Assembly: GCA_963727015.1 (NCBI GenBank)
Contig: CAVSEV010000015.1
Coordinates: 372,001-436,000, forward strand
Direction: 5' to 3'
DNA length: 64,000 nucleotides
Source: DATFVJ01 sp963727015
Lineage (GTDB): Bacteria; Actinomycetota; Actinomycetes; Streptosporangiales; Streptosporangiaceae
The notes under the pieces are model-generated. The model saw nothing but the letters and a program-made list of their open reading frames with translations, searched no databases and was not told where the DNA came from. Made by a program: the position numbers and the translations under genes. Below, piece after piece: positions 50,747 through 59,009 of this stretch. Numbering within the stretch: the stretch's first letter is position 1; every line of letters starts with the position of its first letter.

Positions 50747-51859
50747 GTGTGCACCGAACCGGCCACCGCCGACGACGTCCGCGCCGCGATGCCGCACCCG
50801 GTCGTGGGCAGCGCGGCCGACCCGATCGCACTGGAGCCGGTGGACGACGTCGTCGTCACCACGCTGGTCGACAACGTCTACGATGCCCTGCTCACCGGCG
50901 ACGACACCATCACCCGAGCGCCGTTGGCAGCCGGAACTGCCCAAGCGCCCCAGTTCGAGCCGGGGCGTACCAACGTCGGGCTGATGGCCGAGCACGGCTT
51001 CTCCGCGCTGGTCACCGTCCGCCGCGGCGACACCACGACGTCCGTGCTGTTCGACACCGGGCTGTCCCCGGATGCGATGGTCACCAACGCCGACCGGCTC
51101 GGCCTCGACCTGTCCGGCCTGCACGCCGTAGTGCTCAGCCACGGCCACTTCGACCACGCCGGCGGCCTGGCCGGACTCGCCGGGCGGCGCGGTACCCGGT
51201 CCTTGCCGATGGTTGTCCACCCGCTGGTGTGGACCCGCCGCCGCCTCGCCCTGCCCGGCGGCGGGGCCGACGACTGGCCGACACTCAGCAAACGTGCACT
51301 GACCGGCGAGGGCTTCGACGTGATCGAGCGCCGCCAGCCGTCCCTGCTCGTCGACGGCTCAATCCTGATCACCGGTGAGGTCGACCGCACCACCGACTTC
51401 GAACACGGCATGCCCCCAGCACACCAGCACTGGACCGGCACAACGTGGGAACCCGACCCGCTGATCCTCGACGACCAGGCCCTCGTCGTGAACGTGCGGG
51501 GCAAGGGACTGGTCATCGTGACCGGCTGCGGGCACGCCGGCGCCGTCAACATCGTCCGCCACGCACAGCGGCTGACCGGCGTCCCCCGGCTGCATGCACT
51601 ACTCGGCGGCCTGCACCTGGGCGGCGCCTTCTTCACCCCGAGCATCGGCCCGACGGTCCACGCGCTCACCGAACTGGCACCCGACCTACTGGTACCCGGA
51701 CACTGCACCGGCTGGCGAGCACAACACACCCTCGCCGCCGCGCTACCCGACAGCTGGGTCCAAGGCAGCAGCGGCACCCGCTACCAGCTCACCGCCGGGC
51801 CGACAAGCATCACCGCAGACCGAAAACCAAAAACCGGAAAGGACCAGACAGATGAGTGA
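50747..51859 (+). CDS. MBL-fold hydrolase (dihydropterin/RFAP-synthase-like, COG1237 type)
   Basis: 370 residues from GTG 50747 (GGGGAG about 10 nt upstream). Core: TSVLFDTGLSPDAMVTNADR, metal motif VVLSHGHFDHAGGLAGL (HxHxDH), VIVTGCGHAGAVNIVRHAQR, LHALLGGLHLGGAFF and DLLVPGHCTGWRA. This is the pattern of archaeal-type pterin-linked MBL proteins (ribofuranosylaminobenzene 5'-phosphate synthase relatives), also common in actinobacteria with unknown roles. The start may be later (ATG 50790). The stop overlaps the next gene's start by 8 bp. Confidence 0.85.
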   Translation: MCTEPATADDVRAAMPHPVVGSAADPIALEPVDDVVVTTLVDNVYDALLTGDDTITRAPLAAGTAQAPQFEPGRTNVGLMAEHGFSALVTVRRGDTTTSVLFDTGLSPDAMVTNADRLGLDLSGLHAVVLSHGHFDHAGGLAGLAGRRGTRSLPMVVHPLVWTRRRLALPGGGADDWPTLSKRALTGEGFDVIERRQPSLLVDGSILITGEVDRTTDFEHGMPPAHQHWTGTTWEPDPLILDDQALVVNVRGKGLVIVTGCGHAGAVNIVRHAQRLTGVPRLHALLGGLHLGGAFFTPSIGPTVHALTELAPDLLVPGHCTGWRAQHTLAAALPDSWVQGSSGTRYQLTAGPTSITADRKPKTGKDQTDE

Positions 51860-52547
51860 CCTGCCGAATATCGTGCTCGTCCACGGTGCGTGGGCCGACG
51901 GCTCCAGCTGGAGCGCGGTGATCGAGCGCTTGCAGGGCAGCGGCTATCACGTCACCGCACCGCAGTTCCCGATGACCTCGCTGGCGGCTGATGTCGCCCG
52001 GCTGCGCCAGGTGCTGGCCCGCCAGGACGGACCGGCGATCGTGGCCGGCCACTCCTACGGCGGCCAGATCATCACTGCCCTGGGCGCTGACGCGCCGAAC
52101 GTGGCCGGGCTGGTGTACATCGCGGCGTTCGGGCTGGACGAAGGCGAATCGATCGGCGCGTTGCTCGGCCAGGGACCGCCCAGCCCGGCGCTGGCCCACC
52201 TGATCATCGACGAGCAGGGGTTCGCCTGGCTGCCCGAAGAGGACTTCGTCGGCCACTTCGCGGCCGACGTCGACCCGGTGCGGGCCCGGGTGATGTGGGC
52301 GGTGCAGCAGCCGCTGTCCGCCTCCGCGCTGCAGGAGGTGATGGGCGTCCCGGCGTGGAAATCACGGCCGTCGTGGTTCCTGGTCGCCGCCGGCGATCAG
52401 GCCATCCCGCCCGAAGCCGAGCGCCAGTTTGCCGCCCGCATGGGCGCCACCACCGTCGAGGTGCCGTCCAACCACGTGGCGATGGTCTCCCACCCGCAAG
52501 ACGTGCTGGCCCTCATCCAGGCCGCCGCTCAGGCCGCGCAGGCCTAG
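51852..52547 (+). CDS. Cytoplasmic alpha/beta hydrolase (EstC-like)
   Basis: 231 residues: NIVLVHGAWADGSSWSAVIE, nucleophile GHSYGGQIIT (Ser about 64), late acid AAGDQAIPPEAE, His in PSNHVAMVSHP. Same subfamily as the secreted hydrolase at 49304 but without a signal peptide. AAAGGACC upstream; ATG 51852 overlaps the MBL stop (ATGAGTGA). A strong hairpin follows the gene at 52566-52613. Confidence 0.92.
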   Translation: MSDLPNIVLVHGAWADGSSWSAVIERLQGSGYHVTAPQFPMTSLAADVARLRQVLARQDGPAIVAGHSYGGQIITALGADAPNVAGLVYIAAFGLDEGESIGALLGQGPPSPALAHLIIDEQGFAWLPEEDFVGHFAADVDPVRARVMWAVQQPLSASALQEVMGVPAWKSRPSWFLVAAGDQAIPPEAERQFAARMGATTVEVPSNHVAMVSHPQDVLALIQAAAQAAQA

Positions 52548-52565
52548 GCTGGCCGGGGGCCGTAA

Positions 52566-52613
52566 CACCACGGCCCGTTCGGAACAACGATCTTTACTGA
52601 ACGGGCCGTGGTG
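52566..52613 (+). terminator. 15-bp-stem hairpin between two hydrolase genes
   Basis: Perfect arms CACCACGGCCCGTTC (52566-52580) and GAACGGGCCGTGGTG (52599-52613), loop 18 nt, no T-run after it. It lies 18 bp after one stop and 28 bp before the next ATG, so it may terminate, attenuate or protect the message and set different expression of the last gene. Confidence 0.7.
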
Positions 52614-52640
52614 CACGCCACCCGCAACGAAGGGAGCACC

Positions 52641-53489
52641 ATGATGGCTACATACTCGAGCCTTCCGAACAAGCTGGTCAGCGCGGTGAACGGCATCGAC
52701 TACGCATACCGGGACGCGGGCGAGGGGCCGGTTCCGCTGGTGCTGCTCCAGCACTTCCGCGGAAACCTGGACAACTGGGATCCCGCGCTGATCGACGCGC
52801 TGGCCTCGACCCGGCGAGTCGTGGCATTCGACAACGCCGGCGTCGGCGGCTCCACCGGCACCACCCCGCACGTCATCGAGCAGATGGCACACGACGCCAT
52901 CGCCTTCCTGACCGCCCTTGAGCTCCGCCAGGCCGATATCCTCGGCTTCTCCATCGGCAGTTTCGTCGCGCAGGAGATCGCGCTGATCCGGCCGGACCTG
53001 GCCCGCAGGCTGATCCTGGCCTCCTCGGCCCCCCGCGGCGCGGCTGGCATGCACGGCTGGGCGCCTGAGGTCATGGGGGCGGTCGGCAGGCCCGAAACCA
53101 ACCCCGAGGGGTACCTCGAGGTGTTCTTCGCACGATCATCGTCCAGCCGGCAGGCCGGCCAGGAAGTACTACGGCGCATCTATGCCCGGACCGAGGACCG
53201 GGACAAGGCGACCACCTGGGCCACCCGCGAGGCGCAATACGATGCGGTCTGTGCCTGGGGGATCCCCGATCATTCCCAGCTGCAACGGCTGAGCGGCATC
53301 AGCCAGCCGGTCTTTGTGGCCAACGGCGACCGCGACTCGATGATCCTGCCGCACTATTCCTACCTGATCGCGGGCCTGATCCCGCAGGCCACGGTGAAGA
53401 TCTACCCCGACTCCGCGCATGGGTTTCTGTTCCAGAATCACGCAGAATTCGCCGCCGACGTCAAGGCCTTCCTAGCCAAGCCGGACTAG
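52641..53489 (+). CDS. Alpha/beta hydrolase (haloperoxidase/aclacinomycin-esterase-like)
   Basis: 282 residues from ATG 52641 (AAGGGAG upstream; ATG 52644 also possible). The fold reads GPVPLVLLQHFRGNLDNWDP, VVAFDNAGVGGSTGTTPHVI, nucleophile elbow ILGFSIGSFVAQEIAL (Ser about 103), acid in FVANGDRDSMILP and His in YPDSAHGFLFQNH. The LQHFRGNxDNWDP and FDNAGVGxSxG wording is typical of a common actinobacterial hydrolase group near non-haem haloperoxidases. Last gene of the LAL-linked set. Confidence 0.92.
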   Translation: MMATYSSLPNKLVSAVNGIDYAYRDAGEGPVPLVLLQHFRGNLDNWDPALIDALASTRRVVAFDNAGVGGSTGTTPHVIEQMAHDAIAFLTALELRQADILGFSIGSFVAQEIALIRPDLARRLILASSAPRGAAGMHGWAPEVMGAVGRPETNPEGYLEVFFARSSSSRQAGQEVLRRIYARTEDRDKATTWATREAQYDAVCAWGIPDHSQLQRLSGISQPVFVANGDRDSMILPHYSYLIAGLIPQATVKIYPDSAHGFLFQNHAEFAADVKAFLAKPD

Positions 53490-53564
53490 ACCCACCCCAA
53501 AGCACCCGGCCGGGAACTCATGGATCGAGGGTCCTCACCGTGAACGGCCAGCTCCCGCCCGCGG

Positions 53565-53745
53565 CTAAGGCCGGTTGGCGACATCGCCGAGTCGCTTCGC
53601 TAAACGCTGCAGAATAGCCAGTTCTGAGCGAGCGCCCGGCGAATCTGATCGTCGCTCCTGGGCGATCAGATCGGCATATCGCGCGCCATGTCTCGGGTCG
53701 GCCGCTACCGTCCGTGACGCGAGCCGGGGTAGCCGTGAGCCGCCA
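53565..53745 (-). pseudogene. Possible C-terminal gene scrap
   Basis: On the minus strand a frame ending at TAG (53565-53567) reads TVAADPRHGARYADLIAQER, then RSDSPGARSELAILQRLAKR and LGDVANRP. The composition is protein-like but there is no start; family not recognised. It lies in the otherwise empty stretch 53490-53996, at the edge of the XRE/relaxase island. Confidence 0.3.
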
Positions 53746-53996
53746 TGGCGAGTATCTCGGCGCCAACGTCAGCACGGAGGAGGCGTCCAACGGATGGGTA
53801 TGCAGCAACCGGCGCTCGCCGCGAGTCTGGTCAGGCGCTGATGGCGGGTGAACGCGTAACACCTCGGTGAATAGGCTGTATCTCGGTTGACGGCCAGCCG
53901 GGCTGAGTGAGAACTGGCCTCCAGGAACCGCGTTGTCTCCCGTACCTGCGTTAATGTCGCCACTGCTGTCTCCTCCGCTGATGGCTGGCCGGGTGC

Positions 53997-54587
53997 CTAG
54001 CACACGACGACCCACACGACCTTTCCGCGTTGATCCGGGGCGGATGCGCTCATGTGTCCGCTGGGGAAGTACCAGCCCCATTGGTCGCTGATGGCATCGA
54101 CCAGCAGCAGCCCCCGGCCGTTCTCGGCAGTCTCGTCAGGGTCAGTTTGCGCGGGCGGCAGCGGGCTGGCATCCCAGGCCAAGATGAGGACCTGCGCCCG
54201 GTCGGAGACCAGCCACAGCCGGACGGCGGCCTGGCTCATCTTGCGGGATACCTGCACCGCGTTCGTGACCATCTCCGAGACCAGCAGTTCGGTGCTGTCG
54301 GCCAGACCGGCCAGACCCCATTCCCACAGCAGGTGCCGGGCGTGGAGGCGGGCGCATGGCACCGCGCCGGGAAGCGCGCCGAGTTCGAGGAAGCTCCGGA
54401 GCGGCCACTGGTCGGCAGAGCTGTCTTCCTGATGGCCGGCGAAAGGCGGTATCCGTATCGCAGCTTCAGCCGGGCGGGCACGGGAATCGCCGTGAGCCAG
54501 CGGGGACGATGCCCTGGGCGCGAACCCGGCATGACAAGTGTGGCCGCCCGCGCTGGCCTGCCGGGCGGGACTCGTCGTGCCGTGCAT
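53997..54587 (-). CDS. RsbW-like anti-sigma regulatory ATPase
   Basis: 196 residues. HATPase_c fold of the anti-sigma type: AVPCARLHARHLLWEWGLAG, then LLVSEMVTNAVQVSRKMSQA (N-box with the key Asn), VLILAWDASPLPPAQTDPDE (G1 region) and ENGRGLLLVDAISDQWGWYF (G2). The N-terminal ~60 residues are Ala/Ser/Pro-rich and may not be ordered. Such kinases bind anti-anti-sigma or sigma factors and are common beside WhiJ/BldB-type XRE genes in actinomycetes, as here. GGGGAGG lies 5 nt before ATG 54587. Confidence 0.85.
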   Translation of the reverse strand: MHGTTSPARQASAGGHTCHAGFAPRASSPLAHGDSRARPAEAAIRIPPFAGHQEDSSADQWPLRSFLELGALPGAVPCARLHARHLLWEWGLAGLADSTELLVSEMVTNAVQVSRKMSQAAVRLWLVSDRAQVLILAWDASPLPPAQTDPDETAENGRGLLLVDAISDQWGWYFPSGHMSASAPDQRGKVVWVVVC

Positions 54588-54923
54588 GGAAGCCTCCCCT
54601 TATCGCGTGGTCATCCAGCCCGCCCCGCCCGGTGCTGCCGACCGATACCAACCGCACCTCGCTCCCCCCGAGCGGGCTCTGGCTCCTGTCTCAGGTCCGG
54701 TCAGCTTGGCCCTGGGTCTCGACGGCGGGATCGTCTTCGCGGCCCTGATCTCGGACGCGTGCCTTATCCGCGACGGAGCACCGTCGCCTACCACGTGCGG
54801 GGATCGGATCGGCCGGTCACCATGCGGGATGCCCTCTCCTCGTGTGCGGAGCCTTGCTAGCTCACAACGCTAGGGAGACACGAGGGAGGGTGGAAGCGAA
54901 TGTGCACGGACTTGCACGCGACT
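54588..54923. other. Gap between anti-sigma ATPase and XRE gene
   Basis: 336 bp. A plus-strand frame (about 54588-54873) is open but has no ribosome site or recognised family. A small stem CTAGC-TCACAAC-GCTAG lies at about 54857. No gene supported. Confidence 0.4.
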
Positions 54924-55775
54924 TCAGCCGAGCGCGGCGATCGCGCCGGTGATCAGCGTGCGCGCCTCGTGACCGCGGACGGCCATCGCGGACAGCGCCG
55001 AGAAGGCCCGGTCGTAGATGGCGATCTCGCGTGGCTGCGTGACCGTCACCCTCGCGGACAGCAGTTCGGCGTCGACTCTGGCGTCATCGAACACGATGAA
55101 TCCCTCCACCGTCCACATCGGCCGTTCCCTGACCGTGAAGGGGATCACGCCGATGGATACGGTGGGCATGGAGGTCACCGAGAGCAGGTGCCCGAACTGG
55201 CCGGCCATCACCTCGGCGTTGCCGACCTGGTAGCGCAGGACCGCCTCTTCGATGACGACGTCGAACTGGTGGTCCTGGTCGTACAGGATGCGGGAACGTT
55301 CCAGGCGGGCATCGGCTGCCCGCTCGCTATCGTCGGGTATTCCGCGGAAAGCGGTGATCGCGGACAGCAGCGCCGCGGCGTAGGCCGGCGTCTGGAACAA
55401 GCCCGGCACCACATGAGACTGGTAGGCGCGGAACCGGGTCGTCTGCTCGTACAGCGGGACGAGGGATTCCTGGAGATGCCGCAAGCCGGTGACTTCCAGC
55501 CGCCGCCACTCGGTGTACATCGAGTCAGCCGCGCGTGAGGAGGCGATCAGGTCAGCGGCCTGGTCATCGGCGCCGCAGATCTGGCACCACAGCCGGATGT
55601 CGGCATCGGACGGCGGCGTCCTGACGTGCTCGATCCGCGAGACCTTGGATTCGTGCCAGCCAGCGGCGAACGCGAGTGCCCGCGCGGTCAGCCCGGCATC
55701 GAGCCGGATCTCGCGGAGCCGCTGAACGAGCGCGGCCCGCGCCCGGCGCACGCTCGATGACGGCGAGATAGCCAT
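54924..55775 (-). CDS. Scr1/WhiJ-type XRE regulator (DUF5753)
   Basis: 283 residues. N-terminal HTH about 17-70 (LREIRLDAGLTARALAFAAG, then WHESKVSRIEHVRTPPSDAD). The C-terminal DUF5753 domain runs from about 100 (YEQTTRFRAYQSHVVPGLFQ, TPAYAAALLS, FDVVIEEAVLRYQVGNAEVM, SIGVIPFTVRERPMWTVEGF). These regulators act in pairs with small partner proteins in development and antibiotic control in Streptomyces. It starts 19 bp after the DUF6879 gene and has no own ribosome site, so the genes are one unit. Confidence 0.92.
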   Translation of the reverse strand: MAISPSSSVRRARAALVQRLREIRLDAGLTARALAFAAGWHESKVSRIEHVRTPPSDADIRLWCQICGADDQAADLIASSRAADSMYTEWRRLEVTGLRHLQESLVPLYEQTTRFRAYQSHVVPGLFQTPAYAAALLSAITAFRGIPDDSERAADARLERSRILYDQDHQFDVVIEEAVLRYQVGNAEVMAGQFGHLLSVTSMPTVSIGVIPFTVRERPMWTVEGFIVFDDARVDAELLSARVTVTQPREIAIYDRAFSALSAMAVRGHEARTLITGAIAALG

Positions 55776-55794
55776 GTCAGCAGGGAAGGCGAGG

Positions 55795-56310
55795 TCAGGC
55801 GGGCCGGTAGTCCTGATGGTCGATGGCCCGTTCCCAGACCGCCTCGAACGCCGCCGCGCACAGCTTGACGACTGCGGGCTCGTCGGTCATCTCGTGGCCG
55901 AGGCCGGTGCCGTCGCCGGCGAAGTAACCGAAGCGGACCAGGCGGTCGTCGAAGACCCAGAAGTCATTGCCGGGCAGCGCGAGATCGGACGCGCGCCGCC
56001 GTGGCAGCCAGCGCACCTGCTCTCCGGCCGCGATGTTCATCGAGTCCGTCACGTCGTACTCGAACCGGATGTACGGCGTCACCGGCTCGGAGATGATGCG
56101 CGCCCGGCGCATCACGACCCCGCGCGCTAGCGCACCGCCGACTAGGGCATGCCAGTCCGCCTCCCGCTGGGTGCGGTCATGCGGCGGGCCGCCCTGCCAG
56201 GCGATGAACGACGGATCGCCGGGCACGTAGGCGTCGCGCATCTCCAGGTGCACGGCTGAGCGCTGCGTACCCGCGATCAGCTCCTCAAACGGCGGGACCT
56301 CTGCTGGCAC
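55795..56310 (-). CDS. DUF6879 family protein
   Basis: 171 residues: FEELIAGTQRSAVHLEMRDA, ARGVVMRRARIISEPVTPYI, RFEYDVTDSMNIAAGEQVRW, LPGNDFWVFDDRLVRFGYFA. This is the DUF6879 pattern that accompanies Scr1-type XRE regulators in actinomycetes, probably as a binding partner. GTG 56310 has GGAGGTGGCC just upstream and overlaps the preceding small gene by 26 bp. Confidence 0.9.
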   Translation of the reverse strand: MPAEVPPFEELIAGTQRSAVHLEMRDAYVPGDPSFIAWQGGPPHDRTQREADWHALVGGALARGVVMRRARIISEPVTPYIRFEYDVTDSMNIAAGEQVRWLPRRRASDLALPGNDFWVFDDRLVRFGYFAGDGTGLGHEMTDEPAVVKLCAAAFEAVWERAIDHQDYRPA

Positions 56311-56515
56311 CGGCCACCTCCTGGAAGAACTGCGCCATCCGTGCCGGGAACCGCATCACTACCTCGCGATGGTCCGGCGCGGTCTCGGCCAGCATCACGG
56401 GGTCAGTGATCTTCCATCCCTTGAGCACGAAGTCTCCGGTCGTGTCATCGACCCATGCCGTGGGACAGTCACTCCCGTCCGTACCTGGGTCGATGCCGAT
56501 GAACTGTAGCGCCAT
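56285..56515 (-). CDS. Small protein of the XRE/DUF6879 module, 76 aa
   Basis: MALQFIGIDPGTDGSDCPTA, then WVDDTTGDFVLKGWKITDPV and ending PARMAQFFQEVA. GAGGAGGCCGCC precedes ATG 56515. Similar short acidic proteins precede DUF6879 genes in actinomycete XRE modules; function unknown, probably part of the same regulatory complex. The 3' end carries the ribosome site of the DUF6879 gene. Confidence 0.75.
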   Translation of the reverse strand: MALQFIGIDPGTDGSDCPTAWVDDTTGDFVLKGWKITDPVMLAETAPDHREVVMRFPARMAQFFQEVAGASRGPAV

Positions 56516-56584
56516 GGCGGCCTCCTCCGCTCGGGTGCCTGCGCGGACTTGCACACCGACTATCTATCCGGCACGACGGCCCGG

Positions 56585-57769
56585 CTAGTGGCCAAACTGG
56601 TGGCCTTCGATCTCGGCCAGCAGCATCCGCAGCGTCAGCGAGTGCCTGGCCGGTGGCAGCGCCGCCATCGCCGCACGTGCGTAGGCGACCCCGCCCGCCT
56701 GGTCACCGGCACGCGCCAGCATCAGGCCGCGGTGCAGTTCCAGATGGGTCGCGAACCTCGGCATCGACGCGGGCAGCGATGCCGACGCCGCTTCCTGGGC
56801 CTGGACCGCCAGCCGCTCGTCACCCAGGCGGGCGGCCAGCAGCGAGGTGAAGACGTTCATCCGCCACCACGGCACCGCATAATCGCTGTTCTCGCCGCCG
56901 TCGCCGCCCGCAGCATCGAACACCCGGCGTCCTTCACCGAGCAGTTCCCGCGCCGTGCCGGCATCACCGGTCACCGCAGCCGCGTGCGCCTTGCCCATGA
57001 TCGCATTCAGGTAGCCCAGCGACGGGGAACCGTCCAGAGCCAGCGCCTGATCGGCGAACATCCGCGCGAGCGGCAGCGCCGCGCCCTCATACCCCAGTGC
57101 GATCGCGGCCCGGCCGCGCACCCATACCCGGGTCCGCAGATCGCCGCCCCGGTCGGCCGCCGTGGCGGCCATCCGGTACCAGTACGCCGCCTTCGCCCCG
57201 TCGCTGCCGGGGAACGTCTTGCCGTACAGCACCATCAGCCGCGATGCCACGTCCCACATCACCGGGGTGTCGAGCTGCTGCTGCAACACCACCAGGTCAG
57301 CCGCCAGCCGGCGCTGTATCTCCGCCGCACCTGCCGTCATGTAGTCGCGGCCGTAGGCAGCCAGCTTGCCCTGCCAGACCTCAGCAGAGGGACGCGCCCG
57401 CAGCGCCGCGCTGAACCCGTGCCCGATCAGGTCCGATGCCACAACCGGCGCGACCGCGCCGGCCGCCAGGTCGGTCAGGAACGTCCGCCTGTCCACTCGT
57501 TCACCTTCCTCCAGCACGGTCAGCGGAACCTGCAACACCGTGGCCAGATGCCGCAGCCAGAACCGGCCCGGGTTCCGCTTCCCGTGCTCCCACCTCGATA
57601 GGTACTCGCGGGCCAGCGGGACGCCGGAAACTACCTCCAGCGCTGCGACGAGCCGTCCCTGCGACCACCCGTTCGCCAACCGCAGGTCACGGATCAGCGC
57701 ACCTAGAAGCACCGCGTCCGCCTGGCCGCTGCAACGGCCACTAGCGGAGCCGGGAGAAGACATCGCCAT
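56585..57769 (-). CDS. XRE-type regulator with TPR-like C-terminus
   Basis: 394 residues from ATG 57769 (GCAGGG upstream; 57763 also possible). HTH about 20-80: LGALIRDLRLANGWSQGRLV, then PLAREYLSRWEHGKRNPGRF. A basic/hydrophobic DRRTFLTDLAAGAVAPVVAS segment follows, typical of twin-Arg-like linkers in this family, then helical TPR-like repeats to the end (AATAADRGGDLRTRVWVRGR, ALPLARMFADQALALDGSPS). Such proteins are common actinomycete regulators of unknown ligand. It is the most upstream gene of the minus-strand module. Confidence 0.85.
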   Translation of the reverse strand: MAMSSPGSASGRCSGQADAVLLGALIRDLRLANGWSQGRLVAALEVVSGVPLAREYLSRWEHGKRNPGRFWLRHLATVLQVPLTVLEEGERVDRRTFLTDLAAGAVAPVVASDLIGHGFSAALRARPSAEVWQGKLAAYGRDYMTAGAAEIQRRLAADLVVLQQQLDTPVMWDVASRLMVLYGKTFPGSDGAKAAYWYRMAATAADRGGDLRTRVWVRGRAAIALGYEGAALPLARMFADQALALDGSPSLGYLNAIMGKAHAAAVTGDAGTARELLGEGRRVFDAAGGDGGENSDYAVPWWRMNVFTSLLAARLGDERLAVQAQEAASASLPASMPRFATHLELHRGLMLARAGDQAGGVAYARAAMAALPPARHSLTLRMLLAEIEGHQFGH

Positions 57770-57938
57770 CGGCCCTGCGCCCCCTCCGGAGGAACAACAG
57801 GAATCACGATACGCGCTGGAGCGCTTACGATACGGCTTGCTTGCGCTTCCTTGCACTGATTCAAGGCCGAGAGGAACCGGGCGGGCCGGGTCTCGCCCGG
57901 ATGACGCGGTCCCCGTCGGGGCCATGGGGTTGCGGATC

Positions 57939-58648
57939 TCAGCGGGTGGGGCCGCGCGGCCGGGGTGGTCCCGGTCGGCGGGTCGGCCGTGGAGCAGGCT
58001 GGTCCGCGCCGTGCTGGCCTGGTGCGGGCTCTGCGGGGCGGAGTGGTACTGGCGAGCCGGGGAAAGATGTCGCGGCGAGGCTGGCCGCGTGCGGGCGCGT
58101 GGGCGGGGTGGCCAGCGCAGGCCGGGCGGCTGCGTGCAGGCGTTCGGCGGCGGCGAGGGCAGCGGCGGCCTGGGCGGCGCGCTGCTGGGACTCGCGCAGT
58201 CCGGCGACGGCTTCGGCGAGCGCGGCCAGCCGGGTGATCAGGATGACCGGCATCAGGGTCCGGTCGCTGGTGAGGTAGGCGAACGCGGACATGGCCCGGG
58301 CGGCTTGCCGCAGCCCGTTCCCGGCCGGGGTCGGGGCGGGTATCCGCCCGTAGGGGGCGCGGGCGGCGCGGTCGTAGGCGTCGGCGGCCTGGCGCAGGAT
58401 GCGGCTGCCGAGCGCGGCGGCGGCCACGTGCAACGCGTCGGAGGTGGCCCAGGCGGTGTCGGCGGCAACAGCCGGGTCCGTGCGGATCTGCGCGGCGGCC
58501 TCGGCGGCGACCCGGGCGGCGTGGTCCCACCAGGCGTTGCGGTCGGCGGCGGTCAGCGGATTGCGGCGCGGCGAGCGGGCCGGGCTGGTCCACCGCTGGC
58601 ACAGCTTTGGCCAGGTCAGATCCGCGGCCAGCTTCAGGCTCCGCGTGC
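57939..58648 (-). pseudogene. C-terminal remnant of a relaxase/mobilisation protein
   Basis: A minus-strand frame with no start codon, bounded upstream by an in-frame TAG at about 58648. It reads LTWPKLCQRWTSPARSPRRN, ADRNAWWDHAARVAAEAAAQ, AWATSDALHVAAAALGSRIL, RQAADAYDRAARAPYGRIPA and AYLTSDRTLMPVILITRLAA. From memory this matches the C-terminal region of relaxases from actinomycete integrative elements. The catalytic N-terminal domain is gone. An internal ATG at 58433 gives a 164-residue frame that may be annotated as a gene. Confidence 0.5.
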
Positions 58649-58704
58649 TGTCCTATCGTGTCATCCTTGACGTCCCGCTGTCGTCAATGGGAGGTCACTC
58701 TCAG

Positions 58705-58872
58705 ATGGCCGGCCGGGAGGCCGCCGGAGAGATGTCTAAAGAGGAACTCGAGGCGTTCTTCGGAAAGGTCGCCCCTGAGTACCGGTACCGCGGGGACAGG
58801 TTCCTCCGTCCGTCGATCGACGGCGCCGGGGGGCTGCCGCCCTCTCCGCTGATGACCTGGTGGCTTGCGTGA
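58705..58872 (+). CDS. Possible small protein, 55 aa
   Basis: MAGREAAGEMSKEELEAFFG, then KVAPEYRYRGDRFLRPSIDG and a LMTWWLA end. GGGAGG lies about 10 nt before ATG 58705. The composition is plausible but the family is unknown, and it lies at the edge of a decayed region, so it may be a scrap. Confidence 0.35.
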   Translation: MAGREAAGEMSKEELEAFFGKVAPEYRYRGDRFLRPSIDGAGGLPPSPLMTWWLA

Positions 58873-58967
58873 AACCGCCCGAGCAGTGCGGGCACGTCCA
58901 GGCACCCGGTCGACAGCATGGTTCCGACGGTGAGCGTGCCACGAAGTCCGGTCCTGCAGCCGGCGTG

Positions 58968-59009
58968 GTTGGCCCGTAGGGGGCGCTCCAGTGCCCCCTA
59001 CGGGCCAAC
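58968..59009. repeat. Dispersed palindromic element, copy C
   Basis: 42 bp like copy B with one substitution in the loop-proximal right arm (CAGTGC for CAGCGC). Flanks: GCAGCCGGCGTG before (as copy B), GATCA after (as copy A). It lies in the gap between the small ORF at 58705 and the MFS gene. Confidence 0.97.

Noticed and set aside
50878..51777. 299-codon minus-strand open frame
   Set aside because: Antisense shadow of the MBL gene, Arg/Ser/Pro-rich.
53518..54081. 187-codon minus-strand open frame
   Set aside because: No recognisable composition or start signal; the more protein-like frame nearby is the short scrap at 53565-53745.
57703..58602. 299-codon minus-strand open frame over the relaxase remnant
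   Set aside because: Arg/Pro-rich shadow; the relaxase-like sequence is in another frame.
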